Assembly (NCBI GenBank): GCA_002362385.1
Contig: DEUB01000047.1
Coordinates: forward strand, 1-42,872
Length of the DNA: 42,872 bases
Source: Lachnospiraceae bacterium UBA3273
Lineage (GTDB): Bacteria; Bacillota; Clostridia; Lachnospirales; Lachnospiraceae
Direction: 5' to 3'
The notes beneath the pieces are model-generated. The model worked only from the letters and a program-made list of their open reading frames with translations. It did not search any database and was not told the origin of the DNA. Shown here in pieces: positions 33,730-41,705 of this stretch. Each line of letters begins with the position of its first letter. The first letter of the stretch is position 1. Position numbers and translations under genes: made by a program.

Positions 33730-33961
33730 AAGAAAAGGATATTCCCCCTCGCCGGGGGTGCAAATCGGGGGCTTTTCCCGCAAAAAATGTATTTAATTGA
33801 AGGAACCCTAGCAAAGGCGTCGGCACTTAGATTGCGTCCTTTGCAATCTTACGTGCCGCTACGCCTTTGCCGGAGCGCAAGCGCGTTCCTGAAATAAATA
33901 CATTTTTTTGCGGAAAAAGCCCCCGATTTGCATCCCCGGCGAGGGGGAATATCCTTTTCTT
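33730..33961. repeat. Palindromic intergenic element, copy 2
   Basis: The arms 33730-33789 and 33901-33961 are reverse complements with two substitutions and one extra base. They enclose a 111-bp core (33790-33900) that matches the core at 5654-5765 at all but eight positions plus one indel. The arms share no sequence with copy 1 apart from short A/T runs. One substitution pair is compensatory: CAGCAC/GTGCTG in copy 1 is CGGCAC/GTGCCG here. Like copy 1, it separates convergent genes (PAP2 phosphatase and aspS). The remainder of the 33656-33997 gap holds no gene. Confidence 0.9.
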
Positions 33962-33997
33962 GTATTACCAACACCCTAACAAATTCTTATCCGTTCA

Positions 33998-35749
33998 CTA
34001 ATCCCTGACCTTAATATGCACTTCCCTAAGCTGCATCTCCGTCACTTCTCCCGGCGCCCCGCACATCAGATCCTGTGCGTTTCCGTTCATCGGGAAAGCA
34101 ATAACCTCGCGGATATTCTCCTCATTCTTAAGCAGCATGATCATACGGTCAACCCCGGGCGCCATACCTGCGTGAGGCGGCGCACCGAACTGGAACGCAT
34201 TATAAAGCGCACCGAACTTCTGCTTTAAATCCTCCTCCGTATAGCCTGCGATCTCAAATGCCTTTACCATAATATCCAGATTATGGTTACGGACCGCGCC
34301 GGAAGAAAGTTCTACGCCGTTGCACACAATATCATACTGATATGCCAGAATCTCCAACGGATCCTTGGTATTCAAAGCCTCCAATCCGCCCTGGGGCATG
34401 GAGAAAGGATTATGGGTAAAGATGATCTTCTTTTCTTCCTCATCATATTCATACATAGGAAAATCATTGATAAAACAGAACCTGTATGCATTCTCTTCTA
34501 TCAATCCCAGACGGCTGCCAAGCTCCGTACGGATCTGTCCCGCATAAACGGCCGCACGGCTTTCCTTATCCGCAATAAAGAAAATGGTGTCGCCAACTTC
34601 AAGTCCTGCAATTTCAGCGATCTCTCCCTTCATATCGTCGGGGATAAATTTATCGATAGGACCCTTGTAGCTCTTATCCTCTAACACTTCCAGATAACCC
34701 AGTCCGCCCATTCCGATGGACTGCGCAAATTTTAAAAGCTTCTCGTGCTGGCCCTTGGACAGTTTTGCATGAACGTTAATAGCCCGGACCGTCTTTTTGT
34801 GGAAAGGCTTAAAAGTACACCTCTGGAAGAAATCCGTCACATCCACGATTTTCAGCGGATTGCGTAAATCAGGCTTATCGGTGCCGTATTCCAACATGGC
34901 CTGCTTATAACTGATAACAGGATAAGGGGCATTTGTTACCTTTGCCCCCTCCGGCGCAAATTTTTCAAAGGTTGCAGTCAGGATCTCCTCTCCCGCACGG
35001 AATACATCCTCCTGTGTGGCGAACGCCATCTCAAAATCCAGCTGGTAAAATTCTCCGGGAGAACGGTCAGCCCTTGCATCCTCGTCGCGGAAACAGGGAG
35101 CGATCTGAAAATATTTATCAAAGCCCGAAACCATTAAAAGCTGCTTATACTGCTGTGGCGCCTGGGGAAGAGCATAAAATTTCCCTTTATACTTTCTGGA
35201 CGGAACGATATAATCCCTTGCGCCTTCGGGAGACGATGCGCACAGAATCGGCGTCTGGATCTCCAAAAATCCCATCTCTGTCATTTTTTCCCGCAAAAAG
35301 CTGATGACCTTAGACCGGAAAATGATATTATCTTTTACCTTTTTATTTCTCAAATCCAGATAACGGTATTTTAAGCGAAGGTCCTCCCTGATCTCCTTGG
35401 AAGTCATAACCTCAAAGGGGAGCTGACGGTATACCTTTCCAAGCATTTCAACCTTATGGGCTTCCAATTCGATGGTTCCCGTAGGAATTTTGGGATTATA
35501 GGTCTCCTCATCCCTGTGCTGGATCACGCCCTCTACGCTGATACAGTCCTCTTTGTTGATGCCGTCAAGTAAGGTGGTATCCCTCATGACCACCTGCATA
35601 ACGCCATACATATCCCGTAAATCCACAAAGGAAACGCCGCCGTGGTCGCGGATATTCTCAACCCAGCCTGCCAGCCTTACGGAGGAATCCACATCCTTTT
35701 CCGTTACCATATCCATGGTCCGGTCACGATACATGTTAGAAATATTCAT
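33998..35749 (-). CDS. aspS: Aspartyl-tRNA synthetase, probably non-discriminating
   Basis: A 583-aa class II synthetase charging tRNA with aspartate. N-terminal OB-fold (VRLAGWVENIRDHGGVSFVDLRD), catalytic core with RYLDLRN (motif 1 area), CFRDEDARADRSPGEFYQLDFEMAF (motif 2), a bacterial GAD insertion, and PGVDRMIMLL (motif 3). The His in RDHGG matches the residue reported for non-discriminating bacterial AspRS (Leu in E. coli), which also charges tRNA-Asn for GatCAB amidation. The ATG at 35749 is preferred over 35758 as AAAGGAG is 10 bases away. A T-box with an AAC specifier precedes it. Confidence 0.97.
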   Translation of the reverse strand: MNISNMYRDRTMDMVTEKDVDSSVRLAGWVENIRDHGGVSFVDLRDMYGVMQVVMRDTTLLDGINKEDCISVEGVIQHRDEETYNPKIPTGTIELEAHKVEMLGKVYRQLPFEVMTSKEIREDLRLKYRYLDLRNKKVKDNIIFRSKVISFLREKMTEMGFLEIQTPILCASSPEGARDYIVPSRKYKGKFYALPQAPQQYKQLLMVSGFDKYFQIAPCFRDEDARADRSPGEFYQLDFEMAFATQEDVFRAGEEILTATFEKFAPEGAKVTNAPYPVISYKQAMLEYGTDKPDLRNPLKIVDVTDFFQRCTFKPFHKKTVRAINVHAKLSKGQHEKLLKFAQSIGMGGLGYLEVLEDKSYKGPIDKFIPDDMKGEIAEIAGLEVGDTIFFIADKESRAAVYAGQIRTELGSRLGLIEENAYRFCFINDFPMYEYDEEEKKIIFTHNPFSMPQGGLEALNTKDPLEILAYQYDIVCNGVELSSGAVRNHNLDIMVKAFEIAGYTEEDLKQKFGALYNAFQFGAPPHAGMAPGVDRMIMLLKNEENIREVIAFPMNGNAQDLMCGAPGEVTEMQLREVHIKVRD

Positions 35750-35869
35750 TGTCCTCATTCTCCTTTATACTTTTATTCCCGTGCACAGAAACTCCGGCAC
35801 ATATACTTCATTTTTCCTACGGGTAGCCCGGCTTATGTTTGTCACACTGACGCCTGCATTTAGGGCATC

Positions 35870-36135
35870 AAAAAACTGCCCATCCCAAACCCGATCGTTT
35901 CAGGACGAACAGTTAAGTCCGCGGTACCACCTGAATTACTGCTAAGCAGTCACTCAATAGTTTAACAAATTAAACCCTGCCACTGACGCATGGCCCACGT
36001 CGCACCTACTTGCATAAGCTTTCAGATTGCAGCTGATAAAGTGTTATTCACGTAAATTCACTTTACGGGGCTCGCACCCTTCCCCGCTCGCTGGAAACGA
36101 TAAGTTACGCTACTTCTCTTCGTCATCGCCATTTG
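35870..36135 (-). ncRNA. T-box riboswitch leader of aspS
   Basis: The T-box motif GGTGGTACCGCG is at 35920-35931 on the minus strand, with CGTCCTGAA completing the antiterminator. The terminator stem (35903-35912 with 35876-35885, ten pairs) is followed by UUUUUU (35870-35875). Stem I spans roughly 36022-36135 with AGUA/GAA loop E and the distal GCGGGG...GCCCCG stem. In the specifier loop, between helices CGUAA/UUACG and GAUGA/UUAUC, the 3' strand reads UGAA-U-AAC-A-CU, the same order as glyQS (GAA-A-GGC-A), so the specifier is AAC at 36043-36045. Promoter: see 36141-36169. Confidence 0.93.
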
Positions 36136-36140
36136 ATGCT

Positions 36141-36169
36141 ATTATATAAACTCTTCTCTAAAAAGTCAA
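36141..36169 (-). promoter_or_regulatory. Promoter of the aspS T-box leader
   Basis: TTGACT (36164-36169) and TATAAT (36141-36146) with a 17-base spacer on the minus strand. The -35 box overlaps the stop codon of the glycosyltransferase gene. Confidence 0.75.
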
Positions 36170-37182
36170 TTAAACTGCACAAATTTCTGTGCGATTTTGT
36201 AAAGTCCCGTAGAAGTCTTTCTTCCCGGCTTTCCCGGAAGATTCATGGTTATTCCCATAAATCCGTGGCGTAGCCTGTGGTAAAGCTTTATATCCTTTTT
36301 CTTTAAGTATGCCCACAGTTCTTTTTTCTTTTCAAGGGCCTCATCAGTTTTTGCCCGGATCAGCATAATTGAGGAGACGGTAGTGATGATATCCAGATAT
36401 TTTACCATATACTTATAGGTCTTCTTGTTTGCGATCCTTGTTGAAGTAAGGTAATCGATCATCAGTTTATTGACCTTGATCTGCTGGTCCACGCGCTCGA
36501 TCATAACGCTCTCGTGAACGGACTGGTCAGCCCTGCCGATATAATACCGGTAAAAATTGGTATCGATATAGTACATATTTTTCACATAGGGAAGGGGCTC
36601 AAAAACAAAGAGGTTGTCCACATAGAAGGTATGCTCCGGAAGCTTTAAGCCGCAATCCAAAAGCAGTCTCGTCCTGTAGATAACGGAATGCATGAGAATA
36701 TACTGGGCCACATTGAAATGTCCCACTTCATCCCATGTAAATACTTCTCCGTCCGGCAGGGTATGGCGGAACGCAACTACCCGCTTTCTTTCCGCGCCTT
36801 CCTTTTCATAGACAAAATTGCTGATTACCATATCGATGACCTGTTGTCCCCCTACCAGACAGCGCAAAGCCACCAATATCCTCAAATAGGAATCCTTATT
36901 TACCCAGTCGTCACTGTCCACCACTTTAAAATAAATGCCTGTGGCATTTTCTATCCCCGCATTGACTGCCGAACCGTGTCCGCCGTTTTCTTTGTGGATG
37001 ACCCTTACCATGGACGGATATTCTTCCGCATAGCGATCCGCAATTTCTGCGGTTCTGTCCGTGGATCCGTCGTCCACAATAATGATCTCCACATCCTCGC
37101 CGCCGGGCAGCAATGATTCAATACATTTTTCCATATACCGCTCTGAATTATAGCAGGGTACAGTTACTGTTAATAGTTTCAT
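36166..37182 (-). CDS. Glycosyltransferase family 2
   Basis: A 338-aa GT-A fold glycosyltransferase using nucleotide-diphospho sugars. Motifs: VTVPCYNSERYMEKCIESLL, DVEIIIVDDGSTDRTAEIAD (UDP-binding Asp), NGGHGSAVNAGIENATG and the DxD-type VVDSDDWVNKDS. The second half (FHVDNLFVFEPLPY-type region) sets acceptor specificity and is unknown. No membrane segment. It is the last gene before the aspS leader, whose promoter -35 box overlaps its stop codon. Probably acts in surface polysaccharide or glycolipid synthesis; no sugar cluster is adjacent. Confidence 0.9.
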   Translation of the reverse strand: MKLLTVTVPCYNSERYMEKCIESLLPGGEDVEIIIVDDGSTDRTAEIADRYAEEYPSMVRVIHKENGGHGSAVNAGIENATGIYFKVVDSDDWVNKDSYLRILVALRCLVGGQQVIDMVISNFVYEKEGAERKRVVAFRHTLPDGEVFTWDEVGHFNVAQYILMHSVIYRTRLLLDCGLKLPEHTFYVDNLFVFEPLPYVKNMYYIDTNFYRYYIGRADQSVHESVMIERVDQQIKVNKLMIDYLTSTRIANKKTYKYMVKYLDIITTVSSIMLIRAKTDEALEKKKELWAYLKKKDIKLYHRLRHGFMGITMNLPGKPGRKTSTGLYKIAQKFVQFN

Positions 37183-37302
37183 TTTTCCAATTCCTTTCCC
37201 CTTTTTTTCTTAATATTCTTGTATTTTTAATATTTCTCTCTTACGCCTTTACTTTTACGTTTTAACGTCATCTTGCTTTTTTGTATTCTATCTGTTTTTT
37301 CC

Positions 37303-38406
37303 CTATTTTTTCTCTATTCTCTTTCCCATTCCGGGTTTTATGTCCAGATATTTTGTAAACGCAGAAAAAGCGGAAGGTATGGGATAATCCCGCTCCGTCT
37401 CTTCCCGCAATACCATAATATAATCTTTTCCCGGCCCACGCACCGGTTTTTTTGTAAAATCCATAGCCTCCACCAAAACGGCATAGCCTTTCATATGCCA
37501 TTCCTTGTGGGTAAAAATATGCTTTGCCTCTCCTCTTTTCTGAATCCTGAGAGGAGAAAACTTAAGCCTTCTGACTTCCGCCACGACAGCAGCTTCATCC
37601 GCATACCCCTCTATGGAAGGCAGCTCATACATTCCTGCTAAAAGCCCCCTTGGCGGTCTTTTATGCAGCAGAAATCTTTCCCCGTCTCCAATGATCATAA
37701 CCGTTTTTTCTTCGATCTTCCGGGGCTTCTTTGCCGATTTCCTGGGATAATTCTGCCAGCAGTCCCCTTTATGGGCAAGGCACATTTTCTCCCAGGGGCA
37801 GTCGCAGCAGCGGGGCGCTCCGTTTGGCACACAGACCGTTGCCCCAAGCTCCATCAAAGCCTGGTTAAAATCTCCGGGACGATTCTTTGGCATCAAAGGC
37901 TTAAGAGCCTCTCCCGCATCTTTCTTTGCCTTCAGGCTTAAAATATCCTCTTCATACAGCAAAAGCCTTGATAAAATCCGAAGCACATTTCCGTCTACTG
38001 CCGGAACACATCGTCCAAAGGAAATAGATGCAATGGCCCCTGCCGTATACGCTCCGATTCCCGGCAGCTTTATAAGAGCCTCATAGTCTTTGGGAAAAGT
38101 CCCCTTATAGTCCTTCATAATGATCTGTGCGGCCTTCTGCATGTTCCTGACCCGGTTATAGTATCCAAGGCCTTCCCAAAGCTTTAGCAGGCGTTCCTCG
38201 TCTGCGCCGGCAAGACGGGACACATCCGGCAGTTCTTTCATAAAACGGTCGAAATAAGGCTTTACGGCCTCGACCCTCGTCTGCTGCAGCATGATCTCCG
38301 ACACCCATATCCGATAGGGATTTTTATCCTCCCGCCAGGGCAGGATCCTCTTATTGCCTTCATACCACAAAAGAAGGGGCGTAACAATATCCTGTTCTAT
38401 TCTCAT
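37303..38406 (-). CDS. mutY: A/G-specific adenine DNA glycosylase
   Basis: A 367-aa MutY removing adenine mispaired with 8-oxoguanine. Helix-hairpin-helix LPGIGAYTAGAIAS, catalytic Glu37 (SEIMLQQTR), Asp138 (VDGNVLRILSR), and a 4Fe-4S loop Cys192-x7-Cys200-x2-Cys203-x5-Cys209, one residue longer than the E. coli spacing. The C-terminal Nudix-like 8-oxoG recognition domain is present (VMIIGDGERFLLHKRPPRGLLAGMYELPS). The ATG at 38406 is chosen; an upstream in-frame TTG at 38442 only adds a non-conserved extension. Confidence 0.95.
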   Translation of the reverse strand: MRIEQDIVTPLLLWYEGNKRILPWREDKNPYRIWVSEIMLQQTRVEAVKPYFDRFMKELPDVSRLAGADEERLLKLWEGLGYYNRVRNMQKAAQIIMKDYKGTFPKDYEALIKLPGIGAYTAGAIASISFGRCVPAVDGNVLRILSRLLLYEEDILSLKAKKDAGEALKPLMPKNRPGDFNQALMELGATVCVPNGAPRCCDCPWEKMCLAHKGDCWQNYPRKSAKKPRKIEEKTVMIIGDGERFLLHKRPPRGLLAGMYELPSIEGYADEAAVVAEVRRLKFSPLRIQKRGEAKHIFTHKEWHMKGYAVLVEAMDFTKKPVRGPGKDYIMVLREETERDYPIPSAFSAFTKYLDIKPGMGKRIEKK

Positions 38407-38584
38407 TTTACCGCTTCCATAGCCTTCATCAATTTCTGTCAAATAATTTATTTTTGCCGTTATTTTCCCACATTCCTGTTATACCAGAAACAGGCCCTGT
38501 AGGCAACCGCTTTTATGTTGCAAAATATTAATTTTTTTAATCCCGCTTTCCGGTACAAACGCCGATCAAGAACCTATGCAGGAA

Positions 38585-39493
38585 TCAGGACACATCCAGA
38601 CAGGGAACTCTGGCCGTGGGGACCACCTCCGATGCCGGGAGGGTATGCACCTCCTGGTCGTCAAAAAAGATATTGGCTCCAAAGGATCTAAGCACCTCGC
38701 TTTTGCTGATCCCCCCAAGGAAAAAAGCTTCATCGATCCGCACATTCCACGCCCGCAGGGTCCTTACGACCCTCTCATGGGCCGGGGCACACCGCGAAGT
38801 TACAAGGGCCGTCCTAATCGGCGCTTTATCCGCCGGAAATTCTCTTTGTATGGAAGATAAGATCTTTAAAAATCTGGCAAAAGGACCCTCCGCTAAGGGA
38901 TTTTTTGCATTCAGCCTTTCATTTTCCGTAAAGGCCTCAAGACCCTTTTCTTTAAAAATTTTTTCGGAATCCGCACAGAAGAGCACCGCATCCCCGTCAA
39001 AGGCAATTTTGATCTGGCTGGCGTCTCCCTTGTTATCATAGGTACACAGTCCCTCGTCAATAATGATCCCCGCCGCTATGCCGTCCGCTATGGCTCCCCT
39101 CACATCCTCTTCATTGTGTGACAGAAACAGGTCCGTATGGAAGGTGGACAGATAAGGGGTCAGGGATGCTCCGCTGGATAAGACCGCCCTTGTAATATTC
39201 AAGCCATAATGCTCGATGGAATGAAAGATCCTTAAAGAAGTATCCGCACTGTTTTTGGACATAATGATCACTTCCACCCGGTCCGACTGTCCCGGAAGAT
39301 CGTTTAAATTCAACAGAGCCTTGATCAGCATAAATCCGGGCCCAGGAGCAAGGATCTCCTCCTCGTGCTCTCTCTGAAACCGGCAAAATGCTTCTATCCC
39401 TTCCGTTTCATAAATATTGCTTTCTTTCGTCAGATCAAATAACGCTCTGGTGCTGACTCCCACCACCAGCTTATCATTCAGACTAAAGGACAT
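38585..39493 (-). CDS. 5'-nucleotidase (cytosolic-I type)
   Basis: A 302-aa HAD-type 5'-nucleotidase of the family related to NT5C1, hydrolysing nucleoside monophosphates. The first catalytic Asp lies in AFDGDAVLFCADSEKIF, preceded by VVGVSTRALFDLTKES at the start. IIMSKNSADTSLRIFHSIEHYGL and FLGGISKSEVLRSFGANIFFDDQ (C-terminal HAD motif, DD) fit. It is the last gene of the holA-to-nucleotidase row. Its ribosome binding site AGGAGG overlaps a hairpin stem (39497-39525). Confidence 0.85.
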   Translation of the reverse strand: MSFSLNDKLVVGVSTRALFDLTKESNIYETEGIEAFCRFQREHEEEILAPGPGFMLIKALLNLNDLPGQSDRVEVIIMSKNSADTSLRIFHSIEHYGLNITRAVLSSGASLTPYLSTFHTDLFLSHNEEDVRGAIADGIAAGIIIDEGLCTYDNKGDASQIKIAFDGDAVLFCADSEKIFKEKGLEAFTENERLNAKNPLAEGPFARFLKILSSIQREFPADKAPIRTALVTSRCAPAHERVVRTLRAWNVRIDEAFFLGGISKSEVLRSFGANIFFDDQEVHTLPASEVVPTARVPCLDVS

Positions 39494-39496
39494 AAG

Positions 39497-39525
39497 CCCG
39501 CCTCCTTTTTGTGCATTCCGGCGGG
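39497..39525 (-). promoter_or_regulatory. Hairpin overlapping the 5'-nucleotidase ribosome binding site
   Basis: CCCGCC (39497-39502) pairs with GGCGGG (39520-39525). On the minus strand the 3' arm includes the last bases of the GGAGG site (39501-39505), four to ten bases before the ATG. On the plus strand the stem is followed by TCTTTTTT, a terminator shape without a gene to serve. Confidence 0.4.
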
Positions 39526-39554
39526 TCTTTTTTCATCCCATGCTTTAAAGGCTG

Positions 39555-40148
39555 TCAGATACGTTTGCGCTCATACTTTTCCGTCATAAGAAGACAGTTT
39601 TTCAATTCCGCATAACGCTCCTGTGTGCTGCCTTTATTCAGCTCGATGTCCGATGCGGCAGCCATGATGTCCAACATGTCATCCGTGATCCGGTGCCGCA
39701 GGCCCGCCAGAATATTCAGTTTTTCATAAACACTTTCCGCATCAAGGAATGCTTCTACCTCAGGGTCTAAAAAATTCCCCGAAGGCTCCCCGGACGCCTT
39801 ATCCACCGTCCGGTCCGCATCCTTTCCCGGTATATTTGCAGCGCTCTGCACCGTATCATTCTCCGTTTTCTGCACCGGTTCCTGTCTATTACCCTGCTCT
39901 TCCCCTGTTACAGCCGTCCCGCTTTGTCTTTCAAAACGGTATTCCTGGGAAGCCTCCGGATACTTTACCTTATCCACCGGACTCATAAACTCCGAAAGAT
40001 CGCGTACATATATGATGTAATCTCCGTACAAAGCCTGATATACGACAAGGCTGCGTCCGTCCCCGGCATCCTTTGCAAGAGCCAGGATCTGATACTGCTT
40101 TCCTTTAAAATGCTTAAATATTTCAAACGGTTTAGGATTATCTCTCAT
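39555..40148 (-). CDS. DUF1653 domain protein
   Basis: A 197-aa protein. Residues about 8-70 are DUF1653 (FKHFKGKQYQILALAKDAGDGRSLVVYQALYGDYIIYVRDLSEFM), a small beta-barrel-like domain of unknown function. A Gln/Glu/Asp-rich linker follows to about 125, then a helical C-terminal domain (DPEVEAFLDAESVYEKLNILAGLRHRITDDMLDIMAAASDIELN) that looks structural. AAGGAG precedes the ATG. Same direction as neighbours. Confidence 0.85.
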   Translation of the reverse strand: MRDNPKPFEIFKHFKGKQYQILALAKDAGDGRSLVVYQALYGDYIIYVRDLSEFMSPVDKVKYPEASQEYRFERQSGTAVTGEEQGNRQEPVQKTENDTVQSAANIPGKDADRTVDKASGEPSGNFLDPEVEAFLDAESVYEKLNILAGLRHRITDDMLDIMAAASDIELNKGSTQERYAELKNCLLMTEKYERKRI

Positions 40149-40218
40149 AGTCTACAGCTCCTTTTTAAAAAGTTATATCTATTATAATCCCAAACAACCA
40201 CGCTGTCATGCATTTTCC

Positions 40219-40605
40219 TTATGAGGGGCAGGAAAAGCCGTAAGTAAACTTCGCATCCCCAAAGGGCAGGGAAAACTCCGTAAGCCGTTTTTCCAATTCC
40301 TGCATCTCCTTCTCACTTAAGAAGGAAAGATTCCTGTGGTGGATCAATACCTGATAGCTCCTGCTCCCGTCCGCCTCAAAAACCTTGGTCATGGTAATCC
40401 CGCTGTACTCACAGCCGTATTCCTTCATAAGCTCTGCCACCTGCTCAATATACTCATCCTCAGATTCATCCATGCTTTCCCTGTCCGAAACATCCAATCC
40501 GCTTCTGCCCTGACTGTAAACGGATTTGGAAAAGCAAAAGAATATAATGGCGATCAGAACGGCTCCCAATGCCGTAAGCGCTATCTTTCTTCTGACTGTC
40601 TTCAT
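40219..40605 (-). CDS. Unknown membrane-anchored small protein
   Basis: A 128-aa protein with one N-terminal membrane segment (IALTALGAVLIAIIFFCFSKSVY) and an external domain: acidic stretch (DRESMDESEDEYIEQVAEL), then SYQVLIHHRNLSFLSEKEMQELEKRL. Not recognised; the layout resembles small extracytoplasmic proteins of Clostridia with a cleaved or anchored signal. The ATG and its ribosome binding site GGAGG are contained in or touch the terminator of the upstream yqeY gene (40606-40666), so expression would need read-through. Confidence 0.6.
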   Translation of the reverse strand: MKTVRRKIALTALGAVLIAIIFFCFSKSVYSQGRSGLDVSDRESMDESEDEYIEQVAELMKEYGCEYSGITMTKVFEADGSRSYQVLIHHRNLSFLSEKEMQELEKRLTEFSLPFGDAKFTYGFSCPS

Positions 40606-40666
40606 AAAAAAACACCTCCTGTTAAGATAAGGGCAATTGACTTATCCCTATCCTAACAGAAGGTGT
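40606..40666 (-). terminator. Terminator of yqeY that contains the next gene's ribosome binding site
   Basis: In minus-strand RNA 40646-40666 pairs with 40612-40633 over 21 bp (only G-U wobbles, no mismatch), followed by seven U (40606-40612). The 3' arm contains AGGAGG, and the AUG of the following gene (40605) comes directly after the U-run. Oriented for the minus strand because those wobbles would be A-C mismatches in plus-strand RNA. Confidence 0.85.
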
Positions 40667-40683
40667 GTACTATAAAACGGTCT

Positions 40684-41130
40684 TTATGCCATAAATTCGC
40701 CGACGATCCTGTTGACAACGCTTCCTTCGGCTTTTCCCTTCACTCTGGGCATTAATTCCTTCATGATCTTTCCCTTATCCTTTGGTGTGGGACTCTCGAT
40801 GGCAAGGTCCTTTAACACGCCTTTGATAATCTCCCGAATGGCGTCTTCGCTCAAGTCCTCAGGCGCAAATTCTTTATAAACGGCCAGACGCTTTTCACAC
40901 TGGCTTCTGATATCGTCTCTGTCCGCCGGTGCAGAGTCCATGGTTTCCTTTGTCTGCCGGATCTCCTTTTTGATCACTTCGTTCTCTTCGTCTTCAGTCA
41001 GATCCTCCCGTTTGTCAATGGCCTTGTTTTTTAAGGCGCTTAACAGCATGGAAAGGGAATCCTTGCGCTCTTTGTCCTTTTCCTTCATCGCCTTTACCAT
41101 CTGTGCCCTGATTTCATCGATCTTACTCAT
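40684..41130 (-). CDS. yqeY: GatB/YqeY domain protein
   Basis: A 148-aa YqeY-type protein, the tRNA-binding tail domain of GatB without the amidotransferase core. Typical stretches: AQMVKAMKEKDKERKDSLSMLLSALKNKAID and the C-terminal GKAEGSVVNRIVGEFMA (the helical 'GatB-Yqey' half). Family function is unproven; often next to rpsU. AAGGAAGG precedes the ATG. It lies 26 bases after the zinc-ribbon gene and before the strong terminator at 40606-40666. Confidence 0.9.
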   Translation of the reverse strand: MSKIDEIRAQMVKAMKEKDKERKDSLSMLLSALKNKAIDKREDLTEDEENEVIKKEIRQTKETMDSAPADRDDIRSQCEKRLAVYKEFAPEDLSEDAIREIIKGVLKDLAIESPTPKDKGKIMKELMPRVKGKAEGSVVNRIVGEFMA

Positions 41131-41156
41131 TTCTAAATCCTTCCTTCCTGATGTTT

Positions 41157-41690
41157 TTATAGTTCCGTCCTGCAGAAATAACAGCAGAGCCCTCTATGAT
41201 AACCTATTTTTACTTCATTTGCCGCGCCGCAGTATTTACAGCAGACGATCTCCATGCCTGAAGGGACCGGGTCTCCCAAAATATGCCTGCGGGCTATGGG
41301 CATATTCCCGTATCTGGCATTGACGCGGCGCTGTTCTTCCATCTTTTCTGCCGCATGTTCCCTCTGGTCCTCCATTGCTTTCCTTTCCAGATATTCCGTT
41401 GTACTGCCGCCGGCGGTTTTATTTCCTGCCGCCTGACCGCCTAAGTCGCCCTGCCCTCCGGATAAATTATTGCCCGATGCGTTCCCCGCCATACTTCCCC
41501 GGGTGTTCCCGTACATATTTCCCTGCCGGCTTCTGTCCCCGGGCATATAGTACCCCCTGCCGACATATGTAGCGTCTGCATCCTGATTATGGTTTTTCTT
41601 CCTGTTTTTCCGTATATTAAGCACAACAATGATCGGTACAATGGCTACAACCATGACACCATACAGCGTTACAAAAAACATTCCAAACAT
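41157..41690 (-). CDS. Membrane protein with C-terminal zinc-ribbon-like motif
   Basis: A 177-aa protein: N-terminal membrane segment (FFVTLYGVMVVAIVPIIVVLNI), a Gly/Asn/Gln-rich middle (GNMYGNTRGSMAGNASGNNLSGGQ), a coiled-coil-like EHAAEKMEEQRRV, and a C-terminal domain with a CKYCG...CYFC pair, consistent with a zinc ribbon. Role unknown; it sits 15 bases after holA and 26 before yqeY. The low-complexity middle probably acts as a spacer. Confidence 0.7.
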   Translation of the reverse strand: MFGMFFVTLYGVMVVAIVPIIVVLNIRKNRKKNHNQDADATYVGRGYYMPGDRSRQGNMYGNTRGSMAGNASGNNLSGGQGDLGGQAAGNKTAGGSTTEYLERKAMEDQREHAAEKMEEQRRVNARYGNMPIARRHILGDPVPSGMEIVCCKYCGAANEVKIGYHRGLCCYFCRTEL

Positions 41691-41705
41691 TTTCCTTTCC
41701 TCCTA

